Below are positions 8,179-17,438 of a DNA stretch of 37,611 nucleotides, one piece after another. How positions within the stretch are numbered: the stretch's first letter is position 1; every line of letters starts with the position of its first letter. The stretch is from Deltaproteobacteria bacterium. Its GTDB lineage: Bacteria > Myxococcota > XYA12-FULL-58-9 > JAFGEK01. The translations under genes were made by a program, and so were the position numbers. The notes beneath the pieces were generated by a model. It saw only the letters and a program-made list of their open reading frames with translations. It did no database searches and was not told the origin of the DNA. The stretch spans positions 1-37,611 of the forward strand of contig JAFGEK010000096.1 in the NCBI GenBank assembly GCA_016931625.1. The letters are read 5' to 3'.

Positions 8179-9131
8179 TGCAACGCGCGAATTTGGTTCA
8201 TGGTGGTCTGGCAATTTTTGCGATTAGTCTCGCTTTAGTAGCTTGGCAAAAACCAACTGCTAATTCAAATAATTCAGACATCAAGATAATTTCTGGTGAA
8301 CCTGAACAAACGCAAGAAATAAATTGGGTTGATGATCAAGCTAGCATCAGTATTAAACGCCATGATAATAGTATTAAGGTTGCTATTACAAAAAAACCAA
8401 AACCTGCAGCTACCCAAGAGCAAAAAACTACTACTGAGGTTTATCCCGCCAATGAAAAAGCCCAAGAACTTTTTTCAGCTTTAGTACCATTCAGTGCTGC
8501 ACGAGATCTTGGTATTGCCACAGATGCAGAGCTTGTAAAATTCGGATTAGTAGATCCGAAAACTAAACTCTCATTGCATATTGATAATAAACAACACGAT
8601 ATTCAAATCGGAAATAGTGCTTTTGGTTCTGGCAGCACTTATGTAAAAGCTGCCGATAAGCATGTATACCTAGTAAAAACCTCTCTATTTAACAATTTTA
8701 AAGGGGTGGGCAATGGACTTATCGAACGACGATTAATTATTGCAAAGCCTGATACAATTGAGAAGGTAATAATTTATAGCGATTCAAAAAAACGCGAATT
8801 AATTCAACATTTCGCGGAGAATCGTAAAAAAACTTTTTTTGCCGACCCTGCTGAACCTGAAACACAACTCAAACAAGCTACCAATTGGTTAGATCGCCTA
8901 ATGCAAACACGAATAAATGGTTTCGCAGATCAAGTTCCTGCTACCTTGCCAGCTCTACGTGTTGAGTGGTTTGACGATAAAAAATCTCTCGGAAATATTA
9001 GTATTTGGGCTGCTGAAAACAATAGTGCAATCGCCAAAGATAGTGACTATGATGCACCTGTGAAAATCTCTAAAATAACCGCCGACTCCCTAATAAAAGA
9101 TATCAGCTCAGTATTAAACGAATCGCGTTGA
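8178..9131 (+). CDS. DUF4340 protein of the Gld-like exporter operon
   Basis: A 317-residue protein with a single N-terminal membrane anchor or uncleaved signal (about residues 6-24), then a predicted extracytoplasmic beta-rich domain. Segments 'LGIATDAELVKFGLVDPKTKLSLHI' (in part) and 'IQIGNSAFGSGSTYVKA' match the DUF4340 pattern, in which repeats resembling 'FGLDxPxxxxxl' precede 'ixxGxxxxxxxxYvr'. DUF4340 genes regularly follow GldG-like genes. Its ATG overlaps the stop of the preceding gene (TAATG), so it is the last member of this tightly coupled four-gene operon. Molecular function unknown. Confidence 0.75.
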   Translation: MQRANLVHGGLAIFAISLALVAWQKPTANSNNSDIKIISGEPEQTQEINWVDDQASISIKRHDNSIKVAITKKPKPAATQEQKTTTEVYPANEKAQELFSALVPFSAARDLGIATDAELVKFGLVDPKTKLSLHIDNKQHDIQIGNSAFGSGSTYVKAADKHVYLVKTSLFNNFKGVGNGLIERRLIIAKPDTIEKVIIYSDSKKRELIQHFAENRKKTFFADPAEPETQLKQATNWLDRLMQTRINGFADQVPATLPALRVEWFDDKKSLGNISIWAAENNSAIAKDSDYDAPVKISKITADSLIKDISSVLNESR

Positions 9132-9149
9132 TAATAATGTTAGCTCGCG

Positions 9150-9193
9150 ATAGCCTTAAAAGTATATATGTTTTTAAGCTAGTTAATGGCTAT
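9150..9193. terminator. Possible bidirectional terminator between convergent genes
   Basis: Nested inverted repeats: ATAGCC (9150-9155) with GGCTAT (9188-9193), and inside them CTTAAAA (9155-9161) with TTTTAAG (9172-9178). They lie between the convergent ends of the DUF4340 gene (9131) and the AAA+ gene (9286). The stem is AT-rich and without a clean T-run, so termination is only inferred. The remaining bases to 9285 show nothing else. Confidence 0.35.
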
Positions 9194-9285
9194 TGGGATA
9201 TATTAGAACAAGGAACTACTTTTAATATATTGTTACCATCTTTAGCTTGTAAGCATTAAGCGCAGCGACCTTTTAATTACCTTTA

Positions 9286-11112
9286 TTAACGCCGATACCC
9301 CACTTGCAGTTTAAGTTCGTTGAGACGTTTTTGCAGTTCTAAAACATCAATCGTTGCATATTTTGCTGGTAACATCTTGCGATTTGATGCTTCAAATACT
9401 GCAATGAGTTCCATATATTCGAGCATATTTGTATCACGACTTGGCAAGTAATCACGAATAGCATTAGTAAAATGTTCAGCAGTAATTACCACTTCTTTTG
9501 CATATTCCCCAGCCAATAATACCACCGCTTCAATCTCAGCGTTTGAGTAACCAACTAATTTTTGGGATACTGCTTGGCGATCTTGAGGAAAAACTACTTG
9601 AGAATTGAAGTCGTTTTTCTTTATCTGGGCTTTAACTACAGCCTCAACTTCTTCTGTGGTTTGTGGATACAGAAAAGGTATTTTTTTATCAAGTCTGCCA
9701 GCTCGTTTAATATCAACATCGAGTTTATCCGGACGGTTGGTCATTAAAATAAACAATACTCGACCTCTATTTGCAGTATCAGACATAAATTCTTTAATGC
9801 GTCCGATTACTCTTGAACTAGTACCACCATCACTTTCACTTGCTTGATTGCCAAAAGCTCGATCACCTTCATCAATTATTACGATTACTTGGCCCATAGC
9901 TTTTATTACCGATAATATTCGCTCAAGATTGGCTTCAGTAGCACCAACCCATTTTGAGCGAAAACTTTTTAATTTGATTGCAGTAAGCCCTGTTTCTTTT
10001 ACAAAAGCTTCAGCTACAAAAGTTTTTCCTGTACCCATTGGTCCAGTAAATAATAACCCCATGGGACAACGACTATTACGACCTTCTCGCATGTTTGTCG
10101 CAATGGTTTGGAGTTCATTTTTTATTTCTGCAATTCCACCAACGACACTAAAATCATGTTGACTATCTACGAATTCAATCAATCCAAAACACTCGCGCTC
10201 AATAATTTCGCGCTTACGTTTATAAATTAAACGTAGCAAGTCACCTTTACCTTCATCATCAGCAGGTGATTGTGCTTCTGGGGCAACAAGGTTTTTAATC
10301 TCTTCATTACTCATGCCCGTTGTGATCTCAGCAAGTTTTTTTGCGCGTGTTTCAGCTGACAATGTATTGCCTAACAATGCTGTAATAAATCGTTCGCGCT
10401 CTAATTGCAGGGCTGGATCATCGGGACCATGCGGCAAAGGTTCTAATAGTGCCTTGATTTGTACATTCTTAAGCCCCGCGGTAACTTCTACCAATCTTTG
10501 TTTAAAAGCTTCATCATATTTAGAGGCAATTTTTTCAATTACCATAGCACGTGTAAGTGAGTCCGGCAGTGGTACATGTAAGGTAGCACATTTTGGATTT
10601 GATACGATCTTCGGATTTAATTCGCTAAGATTTTCTGTTACTAAAAGTACCATATTGTCTGATTGCTCAATGAGAGGTGACATCGACCAACGATGTAACG
10701 CTACTATACTTTGACGATCACTATCTGAAAAAAAGTTTGCATCACCAACAGGTAATACCATTTCGGCATATTCGAAAATAAGCGCCACTTTTTTTTTGTT
10801 ATGTAGTATTTTTTCAATGGCTGGTAAAATTTTGGTTGGTGATTTTTCTAATATTAAATCTTCAAGTTCACTGATGGCAAACGTTTTTTTAACAAACTTA
10901 ACCCCTGAATAAATATTATATTGCATAATTATTTCGCGTGATGGAGTTAATACTATTTTACTAAGAAAATCGGCGAGACTATAAAAAGTATCTTCATAAA
11001 AAACTAAATCATGCACATTACCATGCAATACAAATTCGCTGGCTTCTCCTTTGAGATAGCGCCTTTTTAATTCTTCTGCAAAACTTGGCCAATTTGGCTT
11101 AGTCTGTGGCAT
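9286..11112 (-). CDS. AAA+ ATPase with degenerate N-terminal ATPase-like domain
   Basis: A 608-residue protein. The C-terminal AAA+ module is complete: Walker A GPMGTGKT at 357-364, Walker [10 protein letters not shown] at 409-417, sensor-1 TNRPD near 458-462, and the RAGRLD box with arginine finger at about 470-475. The sequence type is FtsH/Cdc48-like. The first ~240 residues look like a second AAA fold that keeps Walker-B-like ('LIFEYAEM', about 111-118) and sensor-1-like ('[13 protein letters not shown]') stretches but has no P-loop. No protease or transmembrane part is present. It likely works as a hexameric unfoldase or remodelling ATPase, substrate unknown. It stands alone, divergent from the chemosensory operon with 252 bases between; a functional link is possible but not shown. 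Confidence 0.75.
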   Translation of the reverse strand: MPQTKPNWPSFAEELKRRYLKGEASEFVLHGNVHDLVFYEDTFYSLADFLSKIVLTPSREIIMQYNIYSGVKFVKKTFAISELEDLILEKSPTKILPAIEKILHNKKKVALIFEYAEMVLPVGDANFFSDSDRQSIVALHRWSMSPLIEQSDNMVLLVTENLSELNPKIVSNPKCATLHVPLPDSLTRAMVIEKIASKYDEAFKQRLVEVTAGLKNVQIKALLEPLPHGPDDPALQLERERFITALLGNTLSAETRAKKLAEITTGMSNEEIKNLVAPEAQSPADDEGKGDLLRLIYKRKREIIERECFGLIEFVDSQHDFSVVGGIAEIKNELQTIATNMREGRNSRCPMGLLFTGPMGTGKTFVAEAFVKETGLTAIKLKSFRSKWVGATEANLERILSVIKAMGQVIVIIDEGDRAFGNQASESDGGTSSRVIGRIKEFMSDTANRGRVLFILMTNRPDKLDVDIKRAGRLDKKIPFLYPQTTEEVEAVVKAQIKKNDFNSQVVFPQDRQAVSQKLVGYSNAEIEAVVLLAGEYAKEVVITAEHFTNAIRDYLPSRDTNMLEYMELIAVFEASNRKMLPAKYATIDVLELQKRLNELKLQVGYRR

Positions 11113-11144
11113 GGTAATAGCCTTTCTTGATCGAAAATTCTTTT

Positions 11145-11220
11145 TTCATTCATACTGATATTGGCTTTAGTATTTATAAAAAAAACGTTCACGATGAAAG
11201 TGTTCATTCATGGTACTGAT
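11145..11220. repeat. Short direct repeat in the divergent intergenic region
   Basis: TTCATTCATACTGATA (11145-11160) recurs as TTCATTCATGGTACTGAT (11203-11220), 58 bases further on. It lies upstream of the AAA+ gene and of the receiver gene at 11365. Two spaced direct repeats could be binding sites of one regulator, but chance is possible in such AT-rich DNA. I see no clear promoter in the rest of 11113-11364. Confidence 0.3.
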
Positions 11221-11364
11221 GTAGGTTTTTAACAGACAATTTTTATAAATCATAACTCACCGTAATTATTAATATTTCTAAATATACAAATAAATTTTCC
11301 TAACCATAATCAAAAAATGGTACGTTTATAATATTAAGAGTTTGGTGAACTACAAAACTGTAAC

Positions 11365-11826
11365 ATGGTAACCAACGTGGAAAAACAAAAAGGTAGAGTA
11401 TTAGTAATTGATGATGACATCTTAGTACTAAAGTTACTCAAACAAAGGCTTGAAAAAGCTGGTTTTGAAGTAGCTACTCGCAATGAAGCACTTGGCACTT
11501 TAAAAGCTATCAATGATTTTGCACCATCTATTGTTATTGTTGATTTAAAGATGCCTGCAGTTAATGGTGACGCTTTAAGTGAATTAGTTCGCAAAAATAC
11601 TAACATCCCAGTTATCTTACATTCATCAGAACCATTGATAGTATTGCAAGAAAAGGCACGTACAAGCGGCGCCATTGGAGCAATAACCAAAACCTCTGAT
11701 GATGCATTGTTTCTCGCTCAATTTGATAGATTATTTACACGTTCAAAAACATCCATGAGAAAATCAGCGGATTTAAATTCATCAAAACATATAATATTTA
11801 ATGAGGACAAAAAAGAAAAATTATAA
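11365..11826 (+). CDS. Single-domain response regulator
   Basis: A 153-residue protein consisting of one receiver domain (about 11-130) and a charged tail with no output domain. The acidic pocket is D16-D18, the phosphoacceptor is D60 in 'IVIVDLKMP', the switch position is in 'ILHSSE' (S87/S88), and the conserved lysine is K109 in 'AITKT'. It opens the chemosensory cluster, 56 bases ahead of cheW, and could act as the CheY-like output or as a phosphate sink for the CheA at 12879. The gap to cheW contains a strong AAGGAGT ribosome site for cheW, so separate transcription is possible. Confidence 0.82.
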   Translation: MVTNVEKQKGRVLVIDDDILVLKLLKQRLEKAGFEVATRNEALGTLKAINDFAPSIVIVDLKMPAVNGDALSELVRKNTNIPVILHSSEPLIVLQEKARTSGAIGAITKTSDDALFLAQFDRLFTRSKTSMRKSADLNSSKHIIFNEDKKEKL

Positions 11827-11882
11827 ATATTTAAATATCTAAATATCTAACGTATTAAATTATATGCTTAAGGAGTACTCTT

Positions 11883-12434
11883 ATGAAGATCGAGGGACGA
11901 CAACCTGATCTTCCCGAAACTAAAGAGCAAAACGAAGTTGATATGCACCAATTTTTGGTGGTCAAACTAGCTAGCGGTTTATATGCCTTTGCTGCTCAAA
12001 ACGTAGTTCATGTAGCGTTGCCATTAACTCCTATGCCAGTACCAACAGCCCCAACATTCATATTAGGAATAATTCATATACAAGGGCGATTTATTGCTGC
12101 TGTCGATTTTCAACAATGGCTACAAGTATCATCACCTGTATCTCAAGACACCCCAGATATTAATTCTATTCATAATAACAATAATGCTCGCCTCGTTGTT
12201 ATTGAAGGTACGCAATCAGCAATTGCGATTTTAGTAGACTCCGTTGTTGGACTACAATCAATTGCTGCAAACGCTATTCATACTACCGTGGGAGATGTTG
12301 CAGACAACCATAATGGGACTCTTATTGGCAGAGTAGGGATATTTGATTCCTCTAATGGTCCAACGACTATATTAAATACTAATGAAATTATCGCCTCACT
12401 AATTAATCAACAACAAACAAGTAATAACAGCTAG
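11883..12434 (+). CDS. cheW: Chemosensory coupling protein CheW
   Basis: A 183-residue CheW-domain protein with AAGGAGT upstream of its ATG. The conserved core is visible: 'FLVVKLASGLYAFAAQNVVHV' split by the usual strand break, 'PTFILGIIHIQGRFIAAVDF' around residues 57-78, and 'AILVDSVVGLQSI' near 117-130. CheW couples receptors to CheA in the array. A ~19-residue acidic N-terminal extension and a poly-Asn loop (around 98-105) are additions. Next gene starts 10 bases after the stop with a GGGAG ribosome site, so the two belong to one operon. Confidence 0.88.
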   Translation: MKIEGRQPDLPETKEQNEVDMHQFLVVKLASGLYAFAAQNVVHVALPLTPMPVPTAPTFILGIIHIQGRFIAAVDFQQWLQVSSPVSQDTPDINSIHNNNNARLVVIEGTQSAIAILVDSVVGLQSIAANAIHTTVGDVADNHNGTLIGRVGIFDSSNGPTTILNTNEIIASLINQQQTSNNS

Positions 12435-12444
12435 GGAGCAGTTA

Positions 12445-12882
12445 ATGTCAGACAATGCTGATTGTTTGCTGCTTAGCTTTGCAAACCATCGTTATGTTGT
12501 TGTTGCTGATGAAGTAAAAAATATTGCATCAAGCCTAGAGGTCCTCTCATTTAATTCTCCCTCAACTTTTATTAGCGTTGATACTCTACTACACGAGAAC
12601 AAAAATACCTCAAATTACCAACGTGAATATTGGCTGCAAGTGATCATTAAAGAAAAACCCACCTGGTTATGTACTCATGCAAATATTGAAGTCATTTCTC
12701 TTGATGTAAGTGGATTTTTTCAGCTGCCGGCATTACTTCGTCTCTGTGGTTGTGCGCCATGGATAAAGGGTATCGTAGTATTAAATGTAAATCATTCACA
12801 AAATGATCCCATACAATTAGCGATATGGATTGAGTTATCTGCAACACCCGAAAGTATTGATACTCATCGGAGTGTAAGATGA
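12445..12882 (+). CDS. Divergent CheW-like protein
   Basis: A 145-residue protein between cheW and cheA. Pieces resemble a reduced CheW fold: 'CLLLSFANHRYVVVADEVKNI' at the start (split here as CLLLSF / HRYVVVADEV) and 'LLRLCGCAPWIKGIVVLNV' near 105-125. However, it lacks the 'GxinlRGxvxpvxdl' signature and the middle is unlike CheW. Position and size recall the second coupling protein FrzB of the Myxococcus Frz system. Its stop overlaps the cheA start by four bases. A role as an auxiliary coupler or adaptor is an inference from context; it could also be an unrelated protein. Confidence 0.5.
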   Translation: MSDNADCLLLSFANHRYVVVADEVKNIASSLEVLSFNSPSTFISVDTLLHENKNTSNYQREYWLQVIIKEKPTWLCTHANIEVISLDVSGFFQLPALLRLCGCAPWIKGIVVLNVNHSQNDPIQLAIWIELSATPESIDTHRSVR

Positions 12883-15167
12883 CCTCAATGGAACAAGCTC
12901 GCATAGAGTTATTGCAAGAATTTCGTCGTTCTGTGCATGAGCGTGTCGAACGTATAACTTTTTCTTGGATAACCATAGAAAACGAGCCGGAAAATCAAGA
13001 ACTCCTAGAAGGATTGCTTCGCGAATTGCACACCCTTAAAGGTGAAGCAAAAATGATGGGTTTTGTAACTTTAAGTCGTTTAGCACATCGCACTGAAGAT
13101 GTTGTAATTTCTGCAAAGGAACAATCTTTTCAGGTTACTCCAGATTATGGTGACGCTATTCTTGCAGCTCTTGATGCTATGACTTCGCTTTCACAAGAAG
13201 AAGGCGATGATGGCAGGGCTGAAACAGGTTTTAAAGATCTATTTGCAAAACTTGATACTCTGATTAAAAAAGAAGCAAAAACAGCTTCTTCAAGCAACAC
13301 TAGTAGTAATAAAGTTACCACTGTAACACAGAAAGAAAGTGCTGAAAATTATATTAATAACAATGAAGTGATTACTACAGCAGCTACCGTTAGCAATAAA
13401 GAAAAATTATCTCATCAATCAGGTCATAAAAAAGAAACAACTCTTGCTGTAACTTCTGAAACTTCAATAAGAGTTGATGCTAGTTTAGTTGCTAAATTTT
13501 CAGAAGCCACCAGTGAAGCCGTTGTTGCTCATGAACGTTATAATCGACATATTGACCTCCTAGATCAACTTTGCCAAGAACTCGATCCTATAACTACCCA
13601 GTTAGCAAATGTTACTCATTTAAAAAACAATACCAATAATAACTATCATCATAGTGTTAATGAACAATGCCTCCTTCAACTACAAAATCTTGCTACTTCT
13701 ATCCAGTCTGAAGTCATAATGATGCGGGATATGATTCGACAAGGGGTACAAGAAGCACGCGAATTGGAATACCGTGCACGATTGTTACGCTTAGTCCCAA
13801 TCTCTGGATTATTTGCAAAATACTCTAGACCAACTCGTCAATTAGCCCATGAGCATAATAAACTTGTAGCATTAACTATTACCCATCGTGGAGTATCTTT
13901 AGACCGACATGTTGTTGATGCAATCGCTGAACCTATTTTACATCTTGTTCGTAATGCTATCGACCACGGTATAGAAACTCCCGCACAGCGAGAACAAACT
14001 GGTAAATCAAAAGAAGGACATCTTGAACTAACAGCTTCACAAGAAGCTAGCATGGTACTAATTACTATTGCAGATGATGGCGCAGGCATTGATCCACAAC
14101 AAGTACAACAACGTGCTATCTCTTTAGGTTTATTAAACGAAAATAGTGACCCTCTATCAACCCAAGAAGCCATCGCCTATTTATTTCGCACTGGTTTTTC
14201 AACTCGTACTATAACCACTGAAACATCTGGACGCGGTGTTGGGCTAGATGTTGTAAAAAGCCAAGTTGAACGTCTCGGTGGTTCAGTACGAGTAACCAGC
14301 TCATTAGGTATCGGTACACGTTTCGAATTACGAGTACCTTTAATGGTGGCATTAACTCGTGTACTAGTAGTGCATACACAGACTGCACGTTATGCCATGC
14401 CAAGTAACTCTATTTTAGCTATTATTGAAGTTGATCATACCAAACTTGAATATGTCGATGGTCGCCCCACTATTCGTTTCGAGGATAATCCCGTTCCACT
14501 CGTCGCCTTTGCCAGCGTAGTTGAAAATGGTAATAGCGACAACCTAAAACAAAAACGTGCGGCAATTATCGCACATGAATCATCTCGTGTTGCTATAACT
14601 ATAAGTCGTGAACTTACAGATACTGAAGTAATTATTAAGCCTTTGGGCACTATTTTCGAAACTACACGACTATTCTCAGGTGCTTGCATTCTTGATGAAG
14701 GTAAAAGCGCATTAATTATTAATCCTGCTGAGTTAGTTGTACGCGCTCTTGGCAAACAAATGGTTTATGAAGCTTCAACATCTTCTCCTACTTACAAAAC
14801 TGAAAGTATTATGCTTGTTGAAGACTCTGCAATCACCCGCGCCATGGTTGCCCGTATTTTAGTATCATTTGGTTATCGTATCATTGAAGCAACAGACGGA
14901 GAGCAAGCACTTTCTCTGCTTGCGCAAGAACATGTTGATCTTGTGTTAACCGATATTGATATGCCACGAATGGATGGTATTGCGCTGACTAGCCGTCTAC
15001 GCGCCGAGAGTCGTTGGCGAACACTACCGGTAATCGTCTTGTCAACCCGGGGCAGCGATACCGATAAACGCCGTGCTCTATCAGCTGGTGCTGATGCATA
15101 TATCGTAAAAACTCAATTTTCAGAAAAAACGTTACACGATACCCTTAAACGTAGACTCGGAAATTAA
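12879..15167 (+). CDS. cheA: Hybrid chemotaxis histidine kinase CheA with C-terminal receiver
   Basis: A 762-residue protein with domains in order: Hpt/P1 with phosphorylatable H51 in 'LHTLKGEAKMMG'; a low-complexity Ser/Thr/Asn linker (about 135-195) where a P2 domain would be; a dimerisation helix pair (about 200-300); and the HATPase with N-box 'HLVRNAIDHGIE' (355-366), G1 DDGAGID (399-405) and G2 GRGVGLDVV (451-459). A CheW-like P5 domain (about 488-625) and a receiver domain (642-760) with D648-D649-type acidic pocket, phosphoacceptor D692 and K744 follow. Fused CheA-CheY architecture is seen in FrzE and other systems that control functions other than flagellar rotation. The missing P2 fits phosphotransfer within the protein. 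cheB follows 4 bases later. Confidence 0.93.
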   Translation: MTSMEQARIELLQEFRRSVHERVERITFSWITIENEPENQELLEGLLRELHTLKGEAKMMGFVTLSRLAHRTEDVVISAKEQSFQVTPDYGDAILAALDAMTSLSQEEGDDGRAETGFKDLFAKLDTLIKKEAKTASSSNTSSNKVTTVTQKESAENYINNNEVITTAATVSNKEKLSHQSGHKKETTLAVTSETSIRVDASLVAKFSEATSEAVVAHERYNRHIDLLDQLCQELDPITTQLANVTHLKNNTNNNYHHSVNEQCLLQLQNLATSIQSEVIMMRDMIRQGVQEARELEYRARLLRLVPISGLFAKYSRPTRQLAHEHNKLVALTITHRGVSLDRHVVDAIAEPILHLVRNAIDHGIETPAQREQTGKSKEGHLELTASQEASMVLITIADDGAGIDPQQVQQRAISLGLLNENSDPLSTQEAIAYLFRTGFSTRTITTETSGRGVGLDVVKSQVERLGGSVRVTSSLGIGTRFELRVPLMVALTRVLVVHTQTARYAMPSNSILAIIEVDHTKLEYVDGRPTIRFEDNPVPLVAFASVVENGNSDNLKQKRAAIIAHESSRVAITISRELTDTEVIIKPLGTIFETTRLFSGACILDEGKSALIINPAELVVRALGKQMVYEASTSSPTYKTESIMLVEDSAITRAMVARILVSFGYRIIEATDGEQALSLLAQEHVDLVLTDIDMPRMDGIALTSRLRAESRWRTLPVIVLSTRGSDTDKRRALSAGADAYIVKTQFSEKTLHDTLKRRLGN

Positions 15168-15171
15168 TACC

Positions 15172-16242
15172 ATGGATAATTCAACGACAAAAATTTCTGT
15201 GTTATTAGTTGACGATTCGCCATTGGTAAGAGCCATTTTACGTCAGGTACTTCTAAGTGCTGGTGATTTTACTATAGTTGGGGAAGCAGGAGACGGCCAA
15301 GAAGCGGTACGCCTTGCTGCTACATTAAAACCACAAATTATTACTATGGATTTGGCCATGCCACTTTTAGGCGGCCTTGAAGCTATTACTCAAATAATGT
15401 CAAATGCACCAACACGCATTTTGGTTATTAGCGATCCTTCTGTAGTTGCTGAGCGTAATGCTGCTTTTGATGCAATAACTCGCGGTGCCCTTGATTTAGT
15501 TACCAAACCAGCGGCTTGGATAAAATCTGAACGAGATCAACTAATACAAACATTACATCGTTTGGCAAAAGTACCGGTGGTTTTTCATCCACGTGGTTCT
15601 TATGAACATCGTCGCTTAAAACCATTACCTGCTAAACCAATTGTTATTAATGAGCCAGAAGTGATTGTAATTGGAGCCTCTACTGGTGGACCTCGTGTTC
15701 TTCAGGAAATTTTAGCTAAAAGACCAACCGACTTTCCGATACCTATAGTAATTGTACAACACTTAGGTGAAGATTTTGCCCAAGGTTTTATCGATTGGCT
15801 TGATTCAACTGTTAATATTTCGGTGCGTGAAGCGCATAATAATTGTTCTTTTAAGCCCGGCCAAGTCCTAGTTGGTATTCGTGGCCATCATATTGCTTTA
15901 TCTTCAACTAAACGTATACGTCTGCAAGCTGATCCGCCTCGCAATGGTCATCAACCCTCAATTGATATTTTATTTGAATCAGCGGCTGAAGCCTTTGGCG
16001 CAAATGTTGTTGGTATTCTACTCACTGGAATGGGAAGTGACGGCGCGTTTGGACTTAATATGATACATAAGACTGGTGGAATTACCATTGCACAAAATGA
16101 AGCCAGTTGTGTTGTTTTCGGTATGCCAAAAGTTGCCATTGAATTAGGTGGCGTAAATTCGATTCTTAGTATTAACGAAATCAATCAACTTCTCGACTCA
16201 CTTGCTAAAAGCGTTAAACCAAAAGTGGGGTCAGATTTATGA
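15172..16242 (+). CDS. cheB: Chemoreceptor methylesterase CheB
   Basis: A 356-residue two-domain protein. The N-terminal receiver has phosphoacceptor D60 ('ITMDLAMPLLGG'). The C-terminal methylesterase/deamidase domain has the complete catalytic triad: S170 in 'GASTGG', H197 in 'VQHL' and D290 in 'LLTGMGSDGA'. It removes methyl groups from receptor glutamates and so resets adaptation; phosphorylation by CheA activates it. Its stop overlaps the cheR start (ATGA), which suggests coupled production of the two adaptation enzymes. Confidence 0.94.
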   Translation: MDNSTTKISVLLVDDSPLVRAILRQVLLSAGDFTIVGEAGDGQEAVRLAATLKPQIITMDLAMPLLGGLEAITQIMSNAPTRILVISDPSVVAERNAAFDAITRGALDLVTKPAAWIKSERDQLIQTLHRLAKVPVVFHPRGSYEHRRLKPLPAKPIVINEPEVIVIGASTGGPRVLQEILAKRPTDFPIPIVIVQHLGEDFAQGFIDWLDSTVNISVREAHNNCSFKPGQVLVGIRGHHIALSSTKRIRLQADPPRNGHQPSIDILFESAAEAFGANVVGILLTGMGSDGAFGLNMIHKTGGITIAQNEASCVVFGMPKVAIELGGVNSILSINEINQLLDSLAKSVKPKVGSDL

Positions 16243-17417
16243 CTCACTCAAATCCGCATACTTACTTTTTTCGTGAGGTTGATGCCTTATATATGCTGCG
16301 TGATAATATATTGTTGTCCGCAGCAAATATTGAACGTCCTATTTCTATTTGGTGCGCAGGTTGTGCTAGTGGTGAAGAGCCTTATACTATTGCAATGTTA
16401 GCAAAAGAAGTTGGTGCCAAGGTTGAAATTCTTGGCACTGATATAAACACCTCTGTTATCAATCATGCAAAATCTGGTCATTATCGTGAAAATAGTCTTA
16501 GACATATGCCACCACAATATAAACGTTTATGGTTTTCTCAAAAGAATGGTGGCTTTGAAATTAATTCTAACTTAAAACAAATTGTTACTTTTTCAGTGCA
16601 TGATTTTCTAACTTCAAATTTACCACGACCGCGATTAAATATTAGTGGTATTTGGGATATTATTTTATGTCGTAATGCTCTAATCTATCATGAAGCTCCA
16701 GAAGTGGCACATGCTGTTGCTGGTTTTATATCCATGCTTAATAGCGATGGTTTTTTAGTGTTAGGAGCATGTGAATGGCTCGATTCACGAGTATTTATCC
16801 ATTTACACTCACTTTGTGCAGTAGAAGCTTTTGAACAACAAGGTACTCTATGTTACCGAGCAAGTGACGAGAGCAAACCTTTATTGATAAATTCTGCCCC
16901 ATTAATTTCTACAACTAAAAATAAATCGTTGACTAAAAATACTACAGCAAACCATCAACCTATAATAACTTCACAAAAAAATAATAAATCAAATTCTAAA
17001 CGTCGTCGTGGCGATATGCTACTTGATGAAGGTAAAGTAAATGAGGCTCTCGAAGCTTATAATGAAATATTAGTACATGAAGACCTTGCAGCTGATATTC
17101 ATCTTCGTATTGCTCTATGTCTTCTTTTACTAAATACTCTCGAAGAAGCACGCAAAGCTTTGCGACGAAGTTTATTTTTAGAACCCGAACTTTGGCCAGC
17201 GGCAATTTTGTTAGGTGATATAGTCACTAGTACTGATCCGATATTAGCAGTACAGAGCTATAAACAAGCAGCTACCGCGTTAAATAAAAATCCTGAGAAA
17301 ATTTTTACTTTAAAAGACTACGAATCATTAACTCCATTTCTCATGCCACAGCATGCCGCAATAGAGGCGGTAAATTTAAGACTAAATAATTTATCAAATC
17401 ATGCAACCAGGCGATAA
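16239..17417 (+). CDS. CheR-type methyltransferase with C-terminal TPRs, lacking the N-terminal helical domain
   Basis: A 392-residue protein. The SAM-dependent methyltransferase core is clear: 'TYFFRE' at 8-13, the SAM-binding 'WCAGCASGEEPYTIAM' at 38-53, 'ILGTDINTSVI' at 64-74, and 'DIILCRNALIY' near 140-150. A linker (about 210-255) leads to TPR-like repeats (about 255-350). Classical CheR has an N-terminal all-helical domain of about 70-80 residues before the FFRD-type motif, where positive residues contact the receptor helices; here that part is absent. The start overlaps cheB, so no upstream start is available. The MCP at 17439 has no C-terminal CheR-tether pentapeptide, so the TPRs may supply receptor or partner binding, as proposed for FrzF-like enzymes. 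Confidence 0.85.
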   Translation: MTHSNPHTYFFREVDALYMLRDNILLSAANIERPISIWCAGCASGEEPYTIAMLAKEVGAKVEILGTDINTSVINHAKSGHYRENSLRHMPPQYKRLWFSQKNGGFEINSNLKQIVTFSVHDFLTSNLPRPRLNISGIWDIILCRNALIYHEAPEVAHAVAGFISMLNSDGFLVLGACEWLDSRVFIHLHSLCAVEAFEQQGTLCYRASDESKPLLINSAPLISTTKNKSLTKNTTANHQPIITSQKNNKSNSKRRRGDMLLDEGKVNEALEAYNEILVHEDLAADIHLRIALCLLLLNTLEEARKALRRSLFLEPELWPAAILLGDIVTSTDPILAVQSYKQAATALNKNPEKIFTLKDYESLTPFLMPQHAAIEAVNLRLNNLSNHATRR

Positions 17418-17438
17418 GCCACTATGGACGGGTAAGCC

